A stretch of DNA of 64,000 nt from Mucor racemosus (lineage: Eukaryota; Mucoromycota; Mucoromycetes; Mucorales; Mucoraceae). Positions 52,817 to 63,618 of this stretch are shown piece after piece. Within the stretch, counting starts at the first letter, position 1. Each line of letters starts with the position of its first letter. The translations under genes and the position numbers were made by a program. Location: contig JAPEHQ010000009.1 in assembly GCA_027405735.1 (NCBI GenBank), positions 806,001 to 870,000 of the forward strand. Direction: 5' to 3'. The notes beneath the pieces are model-generated. The model was not told where the DNA came from and did not search any database. It saw only the letters and a program-made list of their open reading frames with translations.

Positions 52817-53343
52817 TGTTGTATGCCACCTAGTATCGTACGTTATCACCTCCTACAGTATCAATACATCTTACAAACTATTGACTACAACATGTATTGA
52901 AGTGCAAAGTCTTGATACCGGATATAAGAAACTCTTAGCGTACCAAGTTTAATCCAGTAATTACCAAGAACGCTTGGACCTCAATAATGACACCATATTA
53001 TTACATCTCAGCGGTTAATCAATCAAGTATCTATCAAATCAGCATCCAAGCACATTTAGCGCAGCATTGAAACAAGGTAAATCACAAGCTCTGCAAAAAC
53101 GGTTAAAGTATGATTGATCCATTTCAATCCATAGATTACTATCAAACAGATTTAATAGTTCAATAGTGTCTTAAATTAACATCTCAGGATCTCAATGTCA
53201 AATCAATATAAAAGACCATATTTTATATCTAAATAAACGATATCTTGTTTTTATTATGCAGTTAAAGAACTGATTTATTACTCATTCTCTTTTAATTGTA
53301 TTCTTTTTTAAGTACTATTTATCAAATTTGAAAATGTACGACA
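52817..53343 (+). mobile_element. Solo LTR, family LTR1, copy D (recombination junction)
   Basis: It runs from TGTTGTATGCCACC to GTACGACA, 527 bp. The flanking pentamers CGCAT and ACAAA differ, unlike copies A to C. The left flank is interior CACTA-like sequence also found left of copy E. The right flank is the sequence that lies between LTR1 copy A and CACTA-like copy 1 (10463-10543, inverted). The unlike flanks indicate recombination between two LTR1 copies. Confidence 0.8.
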
Positions 53344-53430
53344 ACAAAACTCAAATGATTTGCCTCCACAAGTCTGTGTACATTCCTTATTAGTTAAGAT
53401 TATGACATAGTTTGATATGATAAGTTCTAT
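53344..53430 (+). repeat. Duplicated flank between LTR1 and CACTA-like element
   Basis: Close match, inverted, to 10463-10543, including 'cacaagtctgtgtacattcc' and 'gatatgataagttcta'. It marks copy D plus copy 4 as a second version of the LTR-flank-element unit at 7.3-11.1 kb. Confidence 0.8.
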
Positions 53431-53790
53431 CACTACAGCCGAACTATGATTCCCTTCTTGGGCATAATGATTTGCATACATGGGCAGAATAAAAAAAATT
53501 ATGCAAATCAGGCAGCCCACATGAGCAGATCAATGAGATCATGGTTTTTTAGTCAATTTACTAAAGTATATCAATCATAATATAATTAATAAACTTATGT
53601 TAATCTATTTAGTTTCTAAAAAAATATTTGTTTCTATTTAGTGGCCAACAACAGCCAAGGAGGGGGAAAACGAGATGTTGACTTGTATACTACTACCAAC
53701 TCTCAAAGGTACACTATAATAATTACTTATTAGTTTGTTATTAATAATTCATTTTACTAATAAATCAACTTTCATAGGTCAAAAGTAAGT

Positions 53791-53890
53791 TTGTTCTGGT
53801 AAAGCATTAAATAAATTGGCTTGGGACAAAGAGGATAAAAAGGTGGCAATAGGTTCCAGCGATAGCCATGTTTATGTTTATAATATTTGA
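53791..53890 (+). pseudogene. Captured dynein intermediate-chain fragment (copy 4)
   Basis: It reads SGKALNKLAWDKEDKKVAIGS then SDSHVYVYNI and a stop in place of the glycine before the splice donor, which is itself changed (GAGATAC for GAGGTAAG). It is the same fragment as in copies 1 to 3. Confidence 0.6.
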
Positions 53891-54968
53891 GAGATACGAC
53901 TAAAACTTAATGCAACTTACCTCTAACGCAACAATTATAAAGTAAGACTATATTATCATCAAATAAACTACCACACAATATTAATATGTATAAATATTTA
54001 GAGTAATAAGCTTGAATCAAGTGGATACAGCATTGTAAATTCTTGAAAAAGTTCTCAAATATTGTAAAATCTCTTATTTTTAAGACTTACAAGGCTTAGA
54101 AACAGAATATTAATTTAAAAAATTATTCTTGCCCAGATCATCAATTTTGACATTTTTTGAAATTTTTTTTCTGATTTTGCAAATCTAGAGTTAATTATAC
54201 TACCAATTATAAAAACAAAAAATATACACAAATAGAGAATTTAGCGCTCTATTTGCTCAATAAAAAACAATAAATATTTTTATTGCAAAATATTACATGA
54301 AAATCCTTTAACCAAAAAACCGTTTTTGGGACAAAAGTGCAAATTTTCATTAATTGACATTTAATATTAAGGTTTTATAAAATGCGTATCAGTTGTGGCT
54401 ACAATTTTCTCTCACAATGTAGTATATTTAGACGTTAATTTTGGCAACAAAATTTGAATTTTCTGTTTTTTGATCAAAATCATGAGTGTTGGTAAGGATA
54501 AAATGAGTTCCAAAAATGTCCGCTACAAAAACTGAATTTTCAGACCGTACGTGGTTAAATATAAGAAAAGTAAAAAAAAAAAAACGCATTTTTATTTAAA
54601 ACTTAGATATATACCATAGTCTAAGGTCTAACAGACCTAGCCGTTCGATCTTGCTATGATGCTCAATTACGGCGTCGCTCTGCGGGCTCGCTTTTGCAAC
54701 TTTTTAATGAATCTATGATATGACAGCCGGTGTTTCCGGTAGAAAATGGATGTTTCTATGATAACAGATATTGCCTATTTTGCTTAGTTTATGGTTTATG
54801 TGCTGTAATGCTGCTTTTACATTGTTGGCTGAAATGTGCAATTTAGCAGGGTTGTAATTGCGCTAAATAATGTGAAGCCTTGAAAATCCTTTTCTACAGT
54901 ACGTGTGTTATTTATTTCTTTTTGTTGTCATATTCCAAGGATATATCTACCGTTTGATAAGGCATATC

Positions 54969-55455
54969 TAGTGATATTAAACGAGCCGAGCTTTTTTTAT
55001 GCAGCCGAGCTTTTCTCAAGGCTCGTTAAAGTTAGACGAGCTTACAAAAAAGCTCGTTCAACCTCGACGAGCTTTTTTTTGCGCGTGACTAGAGCTCGTT
55101 TACCCCAAACGAGCTTTTTTATGCAGCGACTAAAACTCATCATCTCAATGCGAGCTTTATTTTACCTTTCCAGTGACAAATATCTAAAGTAAAGCAAACT
55201 TATGAATGTCAATTGACAATTATCTAAAGTAATAATGTCATAGCATTTACTAATTATTATTTAAATTTGAACTTTTTGAAAAGAAGTCAAAAGCTCGTCT
55301 TTCTCAAACGAGCTTTTTAAAAAAAAGTCAAAAACTCGTCTTTGTCAAACGAGCTTTTATTAAAGCTCGGCTCGAGCTCGAGTGATACAAAGCTCGGCTC
55401 GTTGTGGCGAGCTTTGGTCAAGCTCGTCCTAGGCTCGGCTCGTCTTTTATACTTA
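54969..55455. mobile_element. hAT-type MITE with CGAGCTTT subterminal repeats
   Basis: 487 bp flanked by a perfect 8-bp duplication GGCATATC (54961-54968 and 55456-55463). The homologous uninterrupted site in copy 3 (about 52757-52764) reads GGTATATC once. The termini are TAGTGATATTAAACGAGCC and, inverted, TAAGTATAAAAGACGAGCC. The words CGAGCTTT and GAGCCGAGC recur many times in both orientations near both ends. No transposase is present. The terminal sequences differ from those of the hAT at 29.3 kb, so another hAT would have to mobilise it. Confidence 0.85.
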
Positions 55456-55506
55456 GGCATATCAGACTATCAAGCTGGTATTCTTTTCTTTTATCTGAAT
55501 ACGCAT

Positions 55507-55978
55507 TATTGTAGGCCACCTAGTATCATACGTTATCACCTTCTACAGTATCAATACATCTTACAAACTATTGACTACAACATGTATGGAAGTGCAAAGT
55601 CTTGATACCGGATATAAGAAACTCTTAGCGTACCAAGTTTAATCCAGTAATTACCAAGAATGCTTGGACCTCAATTATGACACCATATTATTACATCCCA
55701 GCGATTAATCAATCAAGTAGCTATCAAATCAGCATCCAAGCACATTTAGCGCAGCATTGAAACAAGGCAACTCACAAGCTCTGCAAGCGCGGTTAAATTA
55801 TGATTGATCCATTTCAATCCATAGATTACTATCAAACAATTCTAATGGTTCAATAGTGTCTTAAATTAACATCTCAGGATCTCAATGTCAAATCAATATA
55901 AAAAGCCATATTTTATATCTAAATAAACGATATCTTGTTTTTATTATACAGCTAAAGAACTAATTCATTACTCATTCT
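55507..55978 (+). mobile_element. Solo LTR, family LTR1, copy E (3' truncated)
   Basis: It begins TATTGTAGGCCACC at the same GAATACGCAT point as copy D and matches LTR1 until about 55978, where the last 55 bases are replaced by unrelated AT-rich sequence. The shared left junction with copy D means that the two descend from one insertion. Confidence 0.75.
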
Positions 55979-57312
55979 TCTTTATTATAATTATTACACA
56001 GATTTATACTATCTAAGGACATGATGTACATGAACGTGGATGCATGTAAATCAATGTAGGCGCATGTTTATTTACTTTAACAACGAATATGGACCGAGAC
56101 CTTGGATGTACGACCTAAAATATGATATTATCATAAAACGACGTGCACTTTTGTTAATTATTTTGTATGGATTGTTTCAGATATTCTTTGAAACTTTTTA
56201 TAAAAGCAAATAATGATTCGAAATTCGAAATTGAATTTTAAGTTGCACTTTATAGTGAGCAGTACAAATAACATATTTTGATTTTATTAGCTAACAGCTG
56301 TTTTTGAAGGGTTTTTGCACATGTTTTTGAAAAAAAAAAAAAAAAAAAAAAAAAAGTCTTTTCTTCTGCTTGAAAAAAATTTAGTAACTGGAAAAATGCT
56401 TGGAATCAATGAATATTAATCTAAATGGGCTGAAATTTTCAAAATATACACTATAACTATTACATTATCCAGTACAATGATTTTAACATCCCATTTATTT
56501 GCTGGTTAAATCGTAGGAATAAAACGCGCTCTTTTTTTGAGTGAGATTTATAGCTCAGAAGGCCACTTAAAATTAGAAATAGCCCTAAATCTACCAGAAT
56601 CAGTATATATGACAATGGCAACTACTGAAATTAATAAGTAAACGCCCTCTTAATGTATAGTTAAAGCTGTAGTTTAATATATTTTACTTTTTTTTTTTTT
56701 TTTTTTTTAGAATAACGTTGGATTTTCGATATTGATTCAAACAACTGTAAGCAAACAAACACCAGAAAAAACTATTCAATTGACTAATTCTGGTATCTAA
56801 TTGTTTGTTGTCAAATTTGATTATACAATTTCTCAATATATAACACTAGAAATTACAGTAAGAAACAATTGTCTATAAAAGAGTCAAAAATCGGTTAAAC
56901 ATCAACATTACCCTTGGCATTTCTCGCAAAAAGTTAATGAAACGCATGCATATATAATTTTGTCTTTTTGCGCTAACTTGTGTCTCCATTCGACATTCGA
57001 TTTATTATTCACCTGGCAAAAATTATATTTATTTGAGCACTATTGAGCTAATTTGCATCATAAATTTAAATACTGAGTAATACTCCTGAAAAAAAAGATT
57101 GTCATATAATAAGGATGCGCTTTCAGGAGTTAATACATTGCTAATGATGAACACAAATACTGGTTCCCTATTAATAACATGGTTTATGCAGCCAATATCT
57201 TATAGCTACATACAATGTAATACATGATGAACATCTCATCATTATTAAATATTTATTATTATTATAAAATTGTACATCTACTTTATTTAAAGGGTGATCG
57301 TATGTTGAGGGT
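55979..57312. other. Intergenic region with inverted R5 copy and poly(A)
   Basis: 56150-56470 is an inverted relative of 19560-19880, including 'gctaacagctgtttttgaag', with a poly(A) run at 56331-56355. The rest up to the stop of the next gene is AT-rich without ORFs; a poly(T) run lies at 56690-56709. Confidence 0.5.
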
Positions 57313-59923
57313 TTATTTTGTAATCCTCAAAGAAGCAAATTTAATCATCGAATGTGGTCTCGGTTTTTGTTCAACTTGCTTTCTTGGTTGATGTTCCTCA
57401 ACATTGGAGACTGACATTCTCCACTTTTGCTTTTGTTTTATAGTAGCTGGTGGAGCAGTTTCCAGTAGTAAAGAAAGCCTTTTATTCCTCACTGGCTTAG
57501 CATTGACTTTATCTTCTTCTTTCAGCAAGCAGTTTAATGACTATTTACAAACATGTAAATAAACAAAACAAATCATATCATTTATACAGAACAGCAATAT
57601 TTTACCTGGATCCATTTCTCATGTGATTCCTTGCTTGTGCATTGAAGCTTTATATCTCTTGTGTGTGATTTAACTACAATTAATGGATATTTGTCTGAGC
57701 TACCCTGATGGTTATCAACATAGAATGACTCAATGGAAACTATAGTACATACACATGCATCAAGTTAGAACAATAATAAATATTCATAAAACAAATAGAA
57801 ATATTTACCACTCTTAGCTTTGTTTTCACCACCTTGAATACCAGGTTCTTGTTGACTCCAGTACAATGTCTTTGTGTAAGGATGAAGCCAAAAAAAGCGT
57901 TTATGAGAATTATCAGATATACCACTTTTTACTTTATACCGAGTATATTTCAATAACCATTCGCCAATCATTGTATGCATGACAAAGGGCAATACTTTTT
58001 CAAAGCCTCCACTGGCAGCGGAAGTGCTTGGTAAAGCAAGAGGATGTACAGGCTTATCTTCATCCATGTTTTGATGATAATAAGGTATTAATCCTGGTGA
58101 AGAACAAGAGGATTCATTGTTGTTCATAAGCATTGAGCCAAATCGTCCCAATTCTTCTGCTTCTTTTTGTCTTCTCTCTACATTAAGTAACTCTTCTTCT
58201 AATGACGAAGCAGAAGATACAGGGGAATTATTTGTATGTACAGAAGCATTATCTAGTGTACCATCTTGTTGACACCACGGTGATATTGCTGCTGCTGTGT
58301 CTGCTGCATCGGACACTGCTATTGCTTTTTGTTGCTGCATCTGTTCAATAGTCTCCTGAGATTCTCTTAATAAGGCTTCCACTTCTAATTTCTTTTGCTT
58401 TTCATTTTCTAGATCCAGTTGCAATGATTCCATTACACTGTGTGCATGAGCAAGAGATACCTGTAAAGCTTGTAATTCTTTTTCTGATGATTTTCTTTGT
58501 AATTTAGTGGTAGTTTCTTCTTTTGTAAGATTATTAGCGGTTTTTCTTTGAAGTTGTTCTAATTGCAATGAAATGGCATCTTTCTCCCTTTTCAATTTTA
58601 AAAGTGATTTGTGGAGGGTAGCTAGTTTAGTCTCATAATCGTTTTGAACCTTTGTCATTGTTTCTTGCCATTTTAGTTGTGCTGTTTTGAGTAATTCTAA
58701 CTCCTGATGTACCAAGTTATCTTGACGCTCTCGACGTACTTGCTCCATGTGCGCTTTGTGAATGTTCGCTGATAATTGACGAATTTGATGTGATAAGTCT
58801 TGCTTTGTCAGCTCTAAATTCCATATATCTTCTTTAAGTCGCTCCTCTGTTTCATTTTTGAACCGAAGCTGTTTGATAAGATCAGCGATACGTTGTTGAT
58901 TATCAGCTTTTTCGTGTTCTAGTTGTATTAATGTCTCTTGTCTTTCTTGAAGTATACTTTGCATACGACGTACTTCACTGAGTAAACCTTGACCAATCTC
59001 TGTAGCCAATTCAATATCAGAAGATGTGCTTTTACGATTATTGGCCTTGTTGTTGGCATTTGATAGTTCATTTGAGCTATTACTCGATGCAATCATCATC
59101 ATTTTGTCAGATGTATTACTACTATTATCAGGGGCCTGAAACAAATCTGAACAGGAACTAGTAATAGAAGCTTTTAACAATGATCTTTTCTTCTTTTTTA
59201 TACTAGAAAAGGAAGAACCACCGAAAACTGGAGCAGCTGGAAGCTTAATAGAATTGGCGTAAGAAGAAGAAGAGAAATATGAAGAATTGGAAGTTGAAAT
59301 AGAAGAAAAAGGTGGTGAGTATTGTGATGGACCTTCTGAAAATGAACGGAGAAACCTTGCTGTGGGCATTTCGGAATGAGGAGATAATGTTATAATTGGT
59401 GATAATGATGTTGTTTTTGTTATTGATGGTGAGGAGGTCTTAATTACAGTTTTGTTTTTATGCTATTCAAAATAAGACTTTTTTATAAACTTTATTTTAA
59501 TGCATTCAAGTTGGCTTTAGTCCACTTACTACAGGTAAATCTACAGCAATCTGATTCGATGAAGATGTTGCATATGAAGACGTTGATGATGAAGACGTTG
59601 ATGATGATGAACTACAGCTGGACGTTGTAGAAGAAGAAGAATTATTTCTATTGAATACTTTATTAAATGATTGTTGTCCAACTGTCATCCAATTTGATGT
59701 ATTATTCGGTTCTTTCTATAAAATCATTAAGGAGGGTAAATAAGCAAAATGTTTAATCATTTTATAGGGGGGTAGTAGTTTCCCTCTCTTGTTATTTTTA
59801 ATACATTACTTGAGTTGGGAATACATTAGATGAAGAAGCCGTTTTTAATCGAAAGAAACATTCAGGAGATGACTTTCTTCGTTGATCAAGCATTGGCATT
59901 GGAGGAGTCTTGTTATCAAGCAT
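57313..59923 (-). CDS. Num1/Mcp5-type cortical protein with PH domain
   Basis: Five exons (59923-59810, 59715-59530, 59462-57809, 57739-57606, 57540-57313) total 2316 nt, giving 771 residues. The N-terminal 240 residues are Ser-rich and probably disordered. About 255-490 is a long coiled coil (ERLKEDIWNLELTKQDL, LKLKREKDAISLQLEQLQ). About 595-700 is the Mcp5-type PH domain: MIGEWLLKYTRYK, HKRFFWLHPYTKTLYWSQQEP, then YPLIVVKSHTRDIKLQC. Num1 and Mcp5 bind membrane phosphoinositides at the cell cortex and anchor dynein for nuclear movement; the same role is inferred here. ATG 59923 begins MLDNKTPPMP; frames further upstream run through simple sequence. Confidence 0.82.
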
Positions 59924-60122
59924 TTTTCTTGTGAGTATGTATAAAGAAAGTAAAAAAAAGAAAGAGAAAGATCTACAGAAAAGCAAAAAAGCAAAGAAAA
60001 AAAAGAAGCATTTATATACAGTGCACATATATAAAAAGTATTCCAAGAATAGGTATCTATTTTTTGATATAATTTCAACTATGACACACGGTCAATAAAG
60101 TGTTTATATATATAACAAATTA
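59924..60122. promoter_or_regulatory. Promoter region of the Num1-type gene
   Basis: Read on the gene's strand this is strongly pyrimidine-rich (TTTCTTTTTTGCTTTTCTG type text at about 59960-60010) directly ahead of the start, as in many fungal promoters. Confidence 0.4.
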
Positions 60123-60787
60123 CTAGTGAACTTGGCTTTTTCTGAATAGGGGTACATTTAGCTTTTTATGCATGCATGGTGCTGTGAATGGAATATCAAA
60201 GCACATTTCCAATTCTCTTTTATGTATACGATCTCTACAACACTTGCAAGAAAGACACATCCCTGCAGTCAATGATTTTCGGACATCATCTTGTAAATAT
60301 ATAATACAATACATTATAGTTTCTAAAAATAAGATCTTCTTTCTCTTCTTTTTCCTTTTTGCTGTCGCTATTTCTCTTTGTTTCGTTATGTATGATTTTG
60401 TAATTTTTGAGCTAGTAAAATGTATTTAAATTAAAATACTTTATCACAAATACCAATATATCTATATTATAAGTTTGTAAGGAGAGATAATTTTGTTCCA
60501 GTTTTATACGCATACTTGACAGCAAATAAATATATATTCATCTTGATTTTTTACTGCTGTATTTTGCTCAAATAAATTAGTCGTGGCTTTAGGGATAAAT
60601 CTTGTGAGCTCCTTTGTATACACAGTTAAAATAATAATCACTCGACCATGTACAGTTGCACAAATTGTAAAGTCAAATACACTTTTATAATAGCTTATCC
60701 CATGGTAATATAAATGTTTTACGGCTTTTATGTGGGCATAAATACGAAATTGCAGACAGGACAGCAGTTGGAAATCTGGAAAAAAAA
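60123..60787 (-). other. Possible small gene or relic, unrecognised
   Basis: Two minus-strand frames look more protein-like than their surroundings. One is 60504-60780, preceded by a perfect polypyrimidine tract and CAG acceptor at about 60783. The other is 60123-60314, with CLSCKCCRD and a C-terminus VPLFRKSQVH. They could be exons of one Cys-containing protein, but no start or connecting splice could be established. Confidence 0.2.
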
Positions 60788-60799
60788 AAAAAAAAGACA

Positions 60800-61327
60800 A
60801 TCTTTTGGTAATTTTTTCATTGAAACTTTTATATATGCAACATAAAAGTATTTTAATGAAAAGAATTTAAAATTTTGCCTTCTATATTACTATTTTTTTT
60901 TTTATTGTATAACCCTGTTACAGTATCTTTAGATACCTTACAAAGGAAAAGTTTTTGTTTATCTGAGATTAGTTTCAAAAATCGGCTGTACGGCAAGAAA
61001 CGAGTTGAATCACGGTCTGAAAATATTCTTAAGATGCGTTAACATTTATTTGGTATATTTGATTGCACTAGAGATGGTTCAGGCTATTGAAATATAGCAT
61101 AAAAAATTCTTCTCGTGGTTAAATTAGTGGTAATTATTATGTGAAAAGCTATTACTCTTTTCAATGACTTAACGCTCTCCCTTCCTCCACTATGTAATGT
61201 GGTAATCAAATTTCAACAATATTGGGATTCCAATTTGTTATCATAATTTATTGTAATGATATAAAATGTATACACATACATTGTATATAAAATCATGTAA
61301 CTATAGCTATTGTAAGAGATTTAAAAT
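60800..61327. other. AT-rich intergenic region
   Basis: No gene was recognised. The last 100 bases are probably the 3' untranslated region of the sulfotransferase-like gene. Confidence 0.4.
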
Positions 61328-62122
61328 CTAATGAGCTGCTGCTGCGAAAGTGGCATTAGCCTTAATGACTTGATCCTTAACACCTTGTAATTGGGCTTTA
61401 AAGTTTTCACACTTATTGTCATGTGGATAAGGTACATCTTTAGGGATATCCAAATTCAAAAAGGGACAAAGGGTCTCCCAACCTTGGCCAAGTTCCATGA
61501 TTAACAAGTTTTCAGGCTTTACAATTGATTTAACATGTTCGATATGTTTGTTAAATTTTTCAATGAGTTCATCTTTTCTTTCTTTAATATTATCACCTCC
61601 TAATTCTCCATCTCTAACAACAACGCGGGCCATTTTACGAGCTCTGAGAATTTGCTCTGGCCAGGTTTCATCGACTGCAGGCCACTCATGAATAGTGCTG
61701 CACACAGAGTGATACCATTTTTCAGGGTCTCTAACAGTAAGAATAATCTTGGCATCAGGATTTAGCTTGTATAATTTATCAAAAAAGGCAGTGGATGGCC
61801 AGTCAACAGCAGCATCATAACCTTGGTAGGCACGAATCCAGTCAACAGGAGCTTCAGGATGTTTGTAAGCTTTTTCAAAAATTTCAGGTACTTGAGTAGG
61901 ATCCATAAGCACATTTTCCATGTGATGAGTAGTGTAACTAAAAGATTACAGTTATTAAATACTATATTAATGCGTATATGGATGTAAATATAAATGCCTT
62001 AAATGATTCAAAGCGTTTCTCAAGCTTTTGGTACCAGTTCGGCCAAAACCAGCGCCCAATACTTTCAAGAAATTAATTTCTTGGGGTTGTTGATGTTTCT
62101 TAATATCTTGAGTGGATAACAT
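61328..62122 (-). CDS. Sulfotransferase-like P-loop protein
   Basis: Two exons, 62122-61998 and 61937-61328, total 735 nt, giving 244 residues. Near the start VLGAGFGRTGTKSLRNAL (about 21-38) is the nucleotide-binding loop for the 3'-phosphoadenylyl donor in the Sulfotransfer_4 type family. AKIILTVRDPEKWYHSV is the second donor-binding block, and GQGWETLCPFL is another family block near the C-terminus. The acceptor substrate is unknown; many fungal members have not been shown to transfer sulfate. The intron is of the GC-AG kind (donor AAG/GCATTT); no GT gives an open frame. Upstream lies a purine-rich leader (AAAGAAAAAAAGAAAAG type on the plus strand). Confidence 0.8.
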
Positions 62123-62404
62123 ATTTCAGATGTATTATAAAAAAAAGAAAAAAAGAAAAGTATAGCAAAGAAAGGTATTTTTATATCAATAAATATACAC
62201 ATCTATAGACGGCTATTCTAAAATGTTTGTGCACAACATGTTCTCATACTGCATGAATTGCGTCGCATTGCGATATCGAATAAAAAAGAATATTTATATT
62301 TGCATAATATATAATATGTATATATAAAAAATAATAAAGTTTGAACAGGCTAATGTATATATATAGGAACATGATAATTCTAGGCTCAATGGATTGGTTT
62401 TGTT

Positions 62405-63304
62405 TTAAAGAATATTGCACTTTTTTTCCTTCTTATTTTTCTTGTTTTTCTGCGATCCATCTTGGAAGCCTTCACGAGCTTGTCGAATTAAGCGAACCAC
62501 TGAATAAAACGATCTTTCAACATTGACGCATGTTTTAGCTGATGTTTCAACAAAATCGCAGTTTAATGTACGAGCCCTATTTGCGCCTTCTTCTCTTGTA
62601 ACTTCTCTGTCGGTAACTTTATCGCATTTATTTCCCACCAGAATAAGTGGAACTTTCGTGAGATCTTTGACTCGAAATATTTGATCTCTGAATTTATTGA
62701 CCCTGTCATATGTTGAACGAGATGTAATTGAATAAACAATGAGAAATCCTTCACCATCCCGAATCCATTGATCACGCAATGCAGTATATTCCTCTGTGTT
62801 GAAATTCTATTAGTATCTACAGAAGCAAAAGTAAAAGCAAAATTCAGGTACCTTGACCGGCTGTATCTAAAACCTCCAATACGCATGGATAATCATCAAT
62901 CACTACTTGCTTACGATATGAATCTTCGATAGTTGGATCATAAGTCTATAATATAAATGAGTTTTGATTGGCTTAAATTATCTGTATTTCATTATACCTC
63001 TAAATAGAATGAGTAGAAGAATTAGATCAAGAATTTTTATTGTATTTTTGTATGCGCTTACCAACAAAGTGATTCAAACATAGCTAATCAGAAATGCAAC
63101 ATATAAATAAAGAGTTTTTTTATTTGTTTATATATAAAAAAAAATATAAATACATATATATATATATATATACCTGAATAGTTAATGCTGTCTATTATTA
63201 AACGATAATTTAGTTCCTGAATTTCCTAATGATTTTTAGCTAGGGATATAGATTACCTTTCCAACGCCACCATCACCAAGCACTACAATCTTGAAAAGCA
63301 TCAT
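62405..63304 (-). CDS. RasB/Ras2-type small GTPase with a 2-nt exon
   Basis: Six exons: 63304-63257 (48 nt), 63191-63174 (18 nt), 63083-63062 (22 nt), 62999-62998 (2 nt), 62945-62852 and 62793-62405. Together they are 573 nt, giving 190 residues. G1 is GDGGVGKT, the effector loop is [13 protein letters not shown]3 is DTAGQEEY, G4 is NKCD and G5 is ETSAKT. The C-terminus is Lys-rich and ends CNIL, a CaaX prenylation box, so the protein should be a membrane-anchored molecular switch. The loop text matches fungal RasB-type proteins and not Rsr1. Without the 2-nt exon AG, the coding length is not a multiple of three and the conserved Glu before TYDPT is lost. Confidence 0.9.
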
Positions 63305-63618
63305 TTTTTCGGTTAAAGAAGGGGGTGGTGGTTAGCGGTAATAGTAATAGAAAGAAAGATAGAGAGAAAGATAGAAAAAGAGAAAGAGAAAGAAAAAAAG
63401 TGGTATTACTATATTAAAAAAATAGAGAGAGCGAGCGAGAAAAAGAAAAAGAGATGGTTTTTTTTTGTGTATAACTATCCCAAATTCATTATTACAACAT
63501 AATTTATACACTTAAAACACTCTACAAACAGCTGTAGGCAGTTTAGCAATTTGTGTGTAAAATGCTACAAAGAATTTTTATTGTGAGACTATATAAAATT
63601 AACAAAGTTCTTCTCTTT
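63305..63618 (-). promoter_or_regulatory. Ras promoter/leader with CT-rich tract
   Basis: 63340-63460 is almost pure purine on the plus strand, hence a CT-rich tract on the gene's strand just before the start codon. This is a frequent core-promoter or leader feature in fungi. The rest is AT-rich spacer between the two minus-strand genes. Confidence 0.5.

Larger units (their letters stand above)
53431..55506 (+). mobile_element. CACTA-like transposon, copy 4 (internally deleted)
   Basis: It starts CACTACAGCCGAACTATG. After about 160 bases it jumps, relative to copy 3, to the segment before the dynein fragment. It then follows copy 3 to the GAATACGCAT point, where LTR1 copy E begins. 54065-54498 is identical to copy 3 at every base. 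A 487-bp hAT-type MITE is inserted at 54969-55455. Confidence 0.75.

Noticed and set aside
56331..56355. Poly(A) run as the tail of a retroposed gene or SINE
   Set aside because: No adjacent transcript-like body or target duplication was found; similar homopolymers occur at 23759 and 63751 inside introns.
62946..63061. A single 116-nt intron in the Ras gene
   Set aside because: It would give 571 coding bases, a frameshift in the effector loop and loss of a conserved Glu; other acceptors nearby lead to stops.
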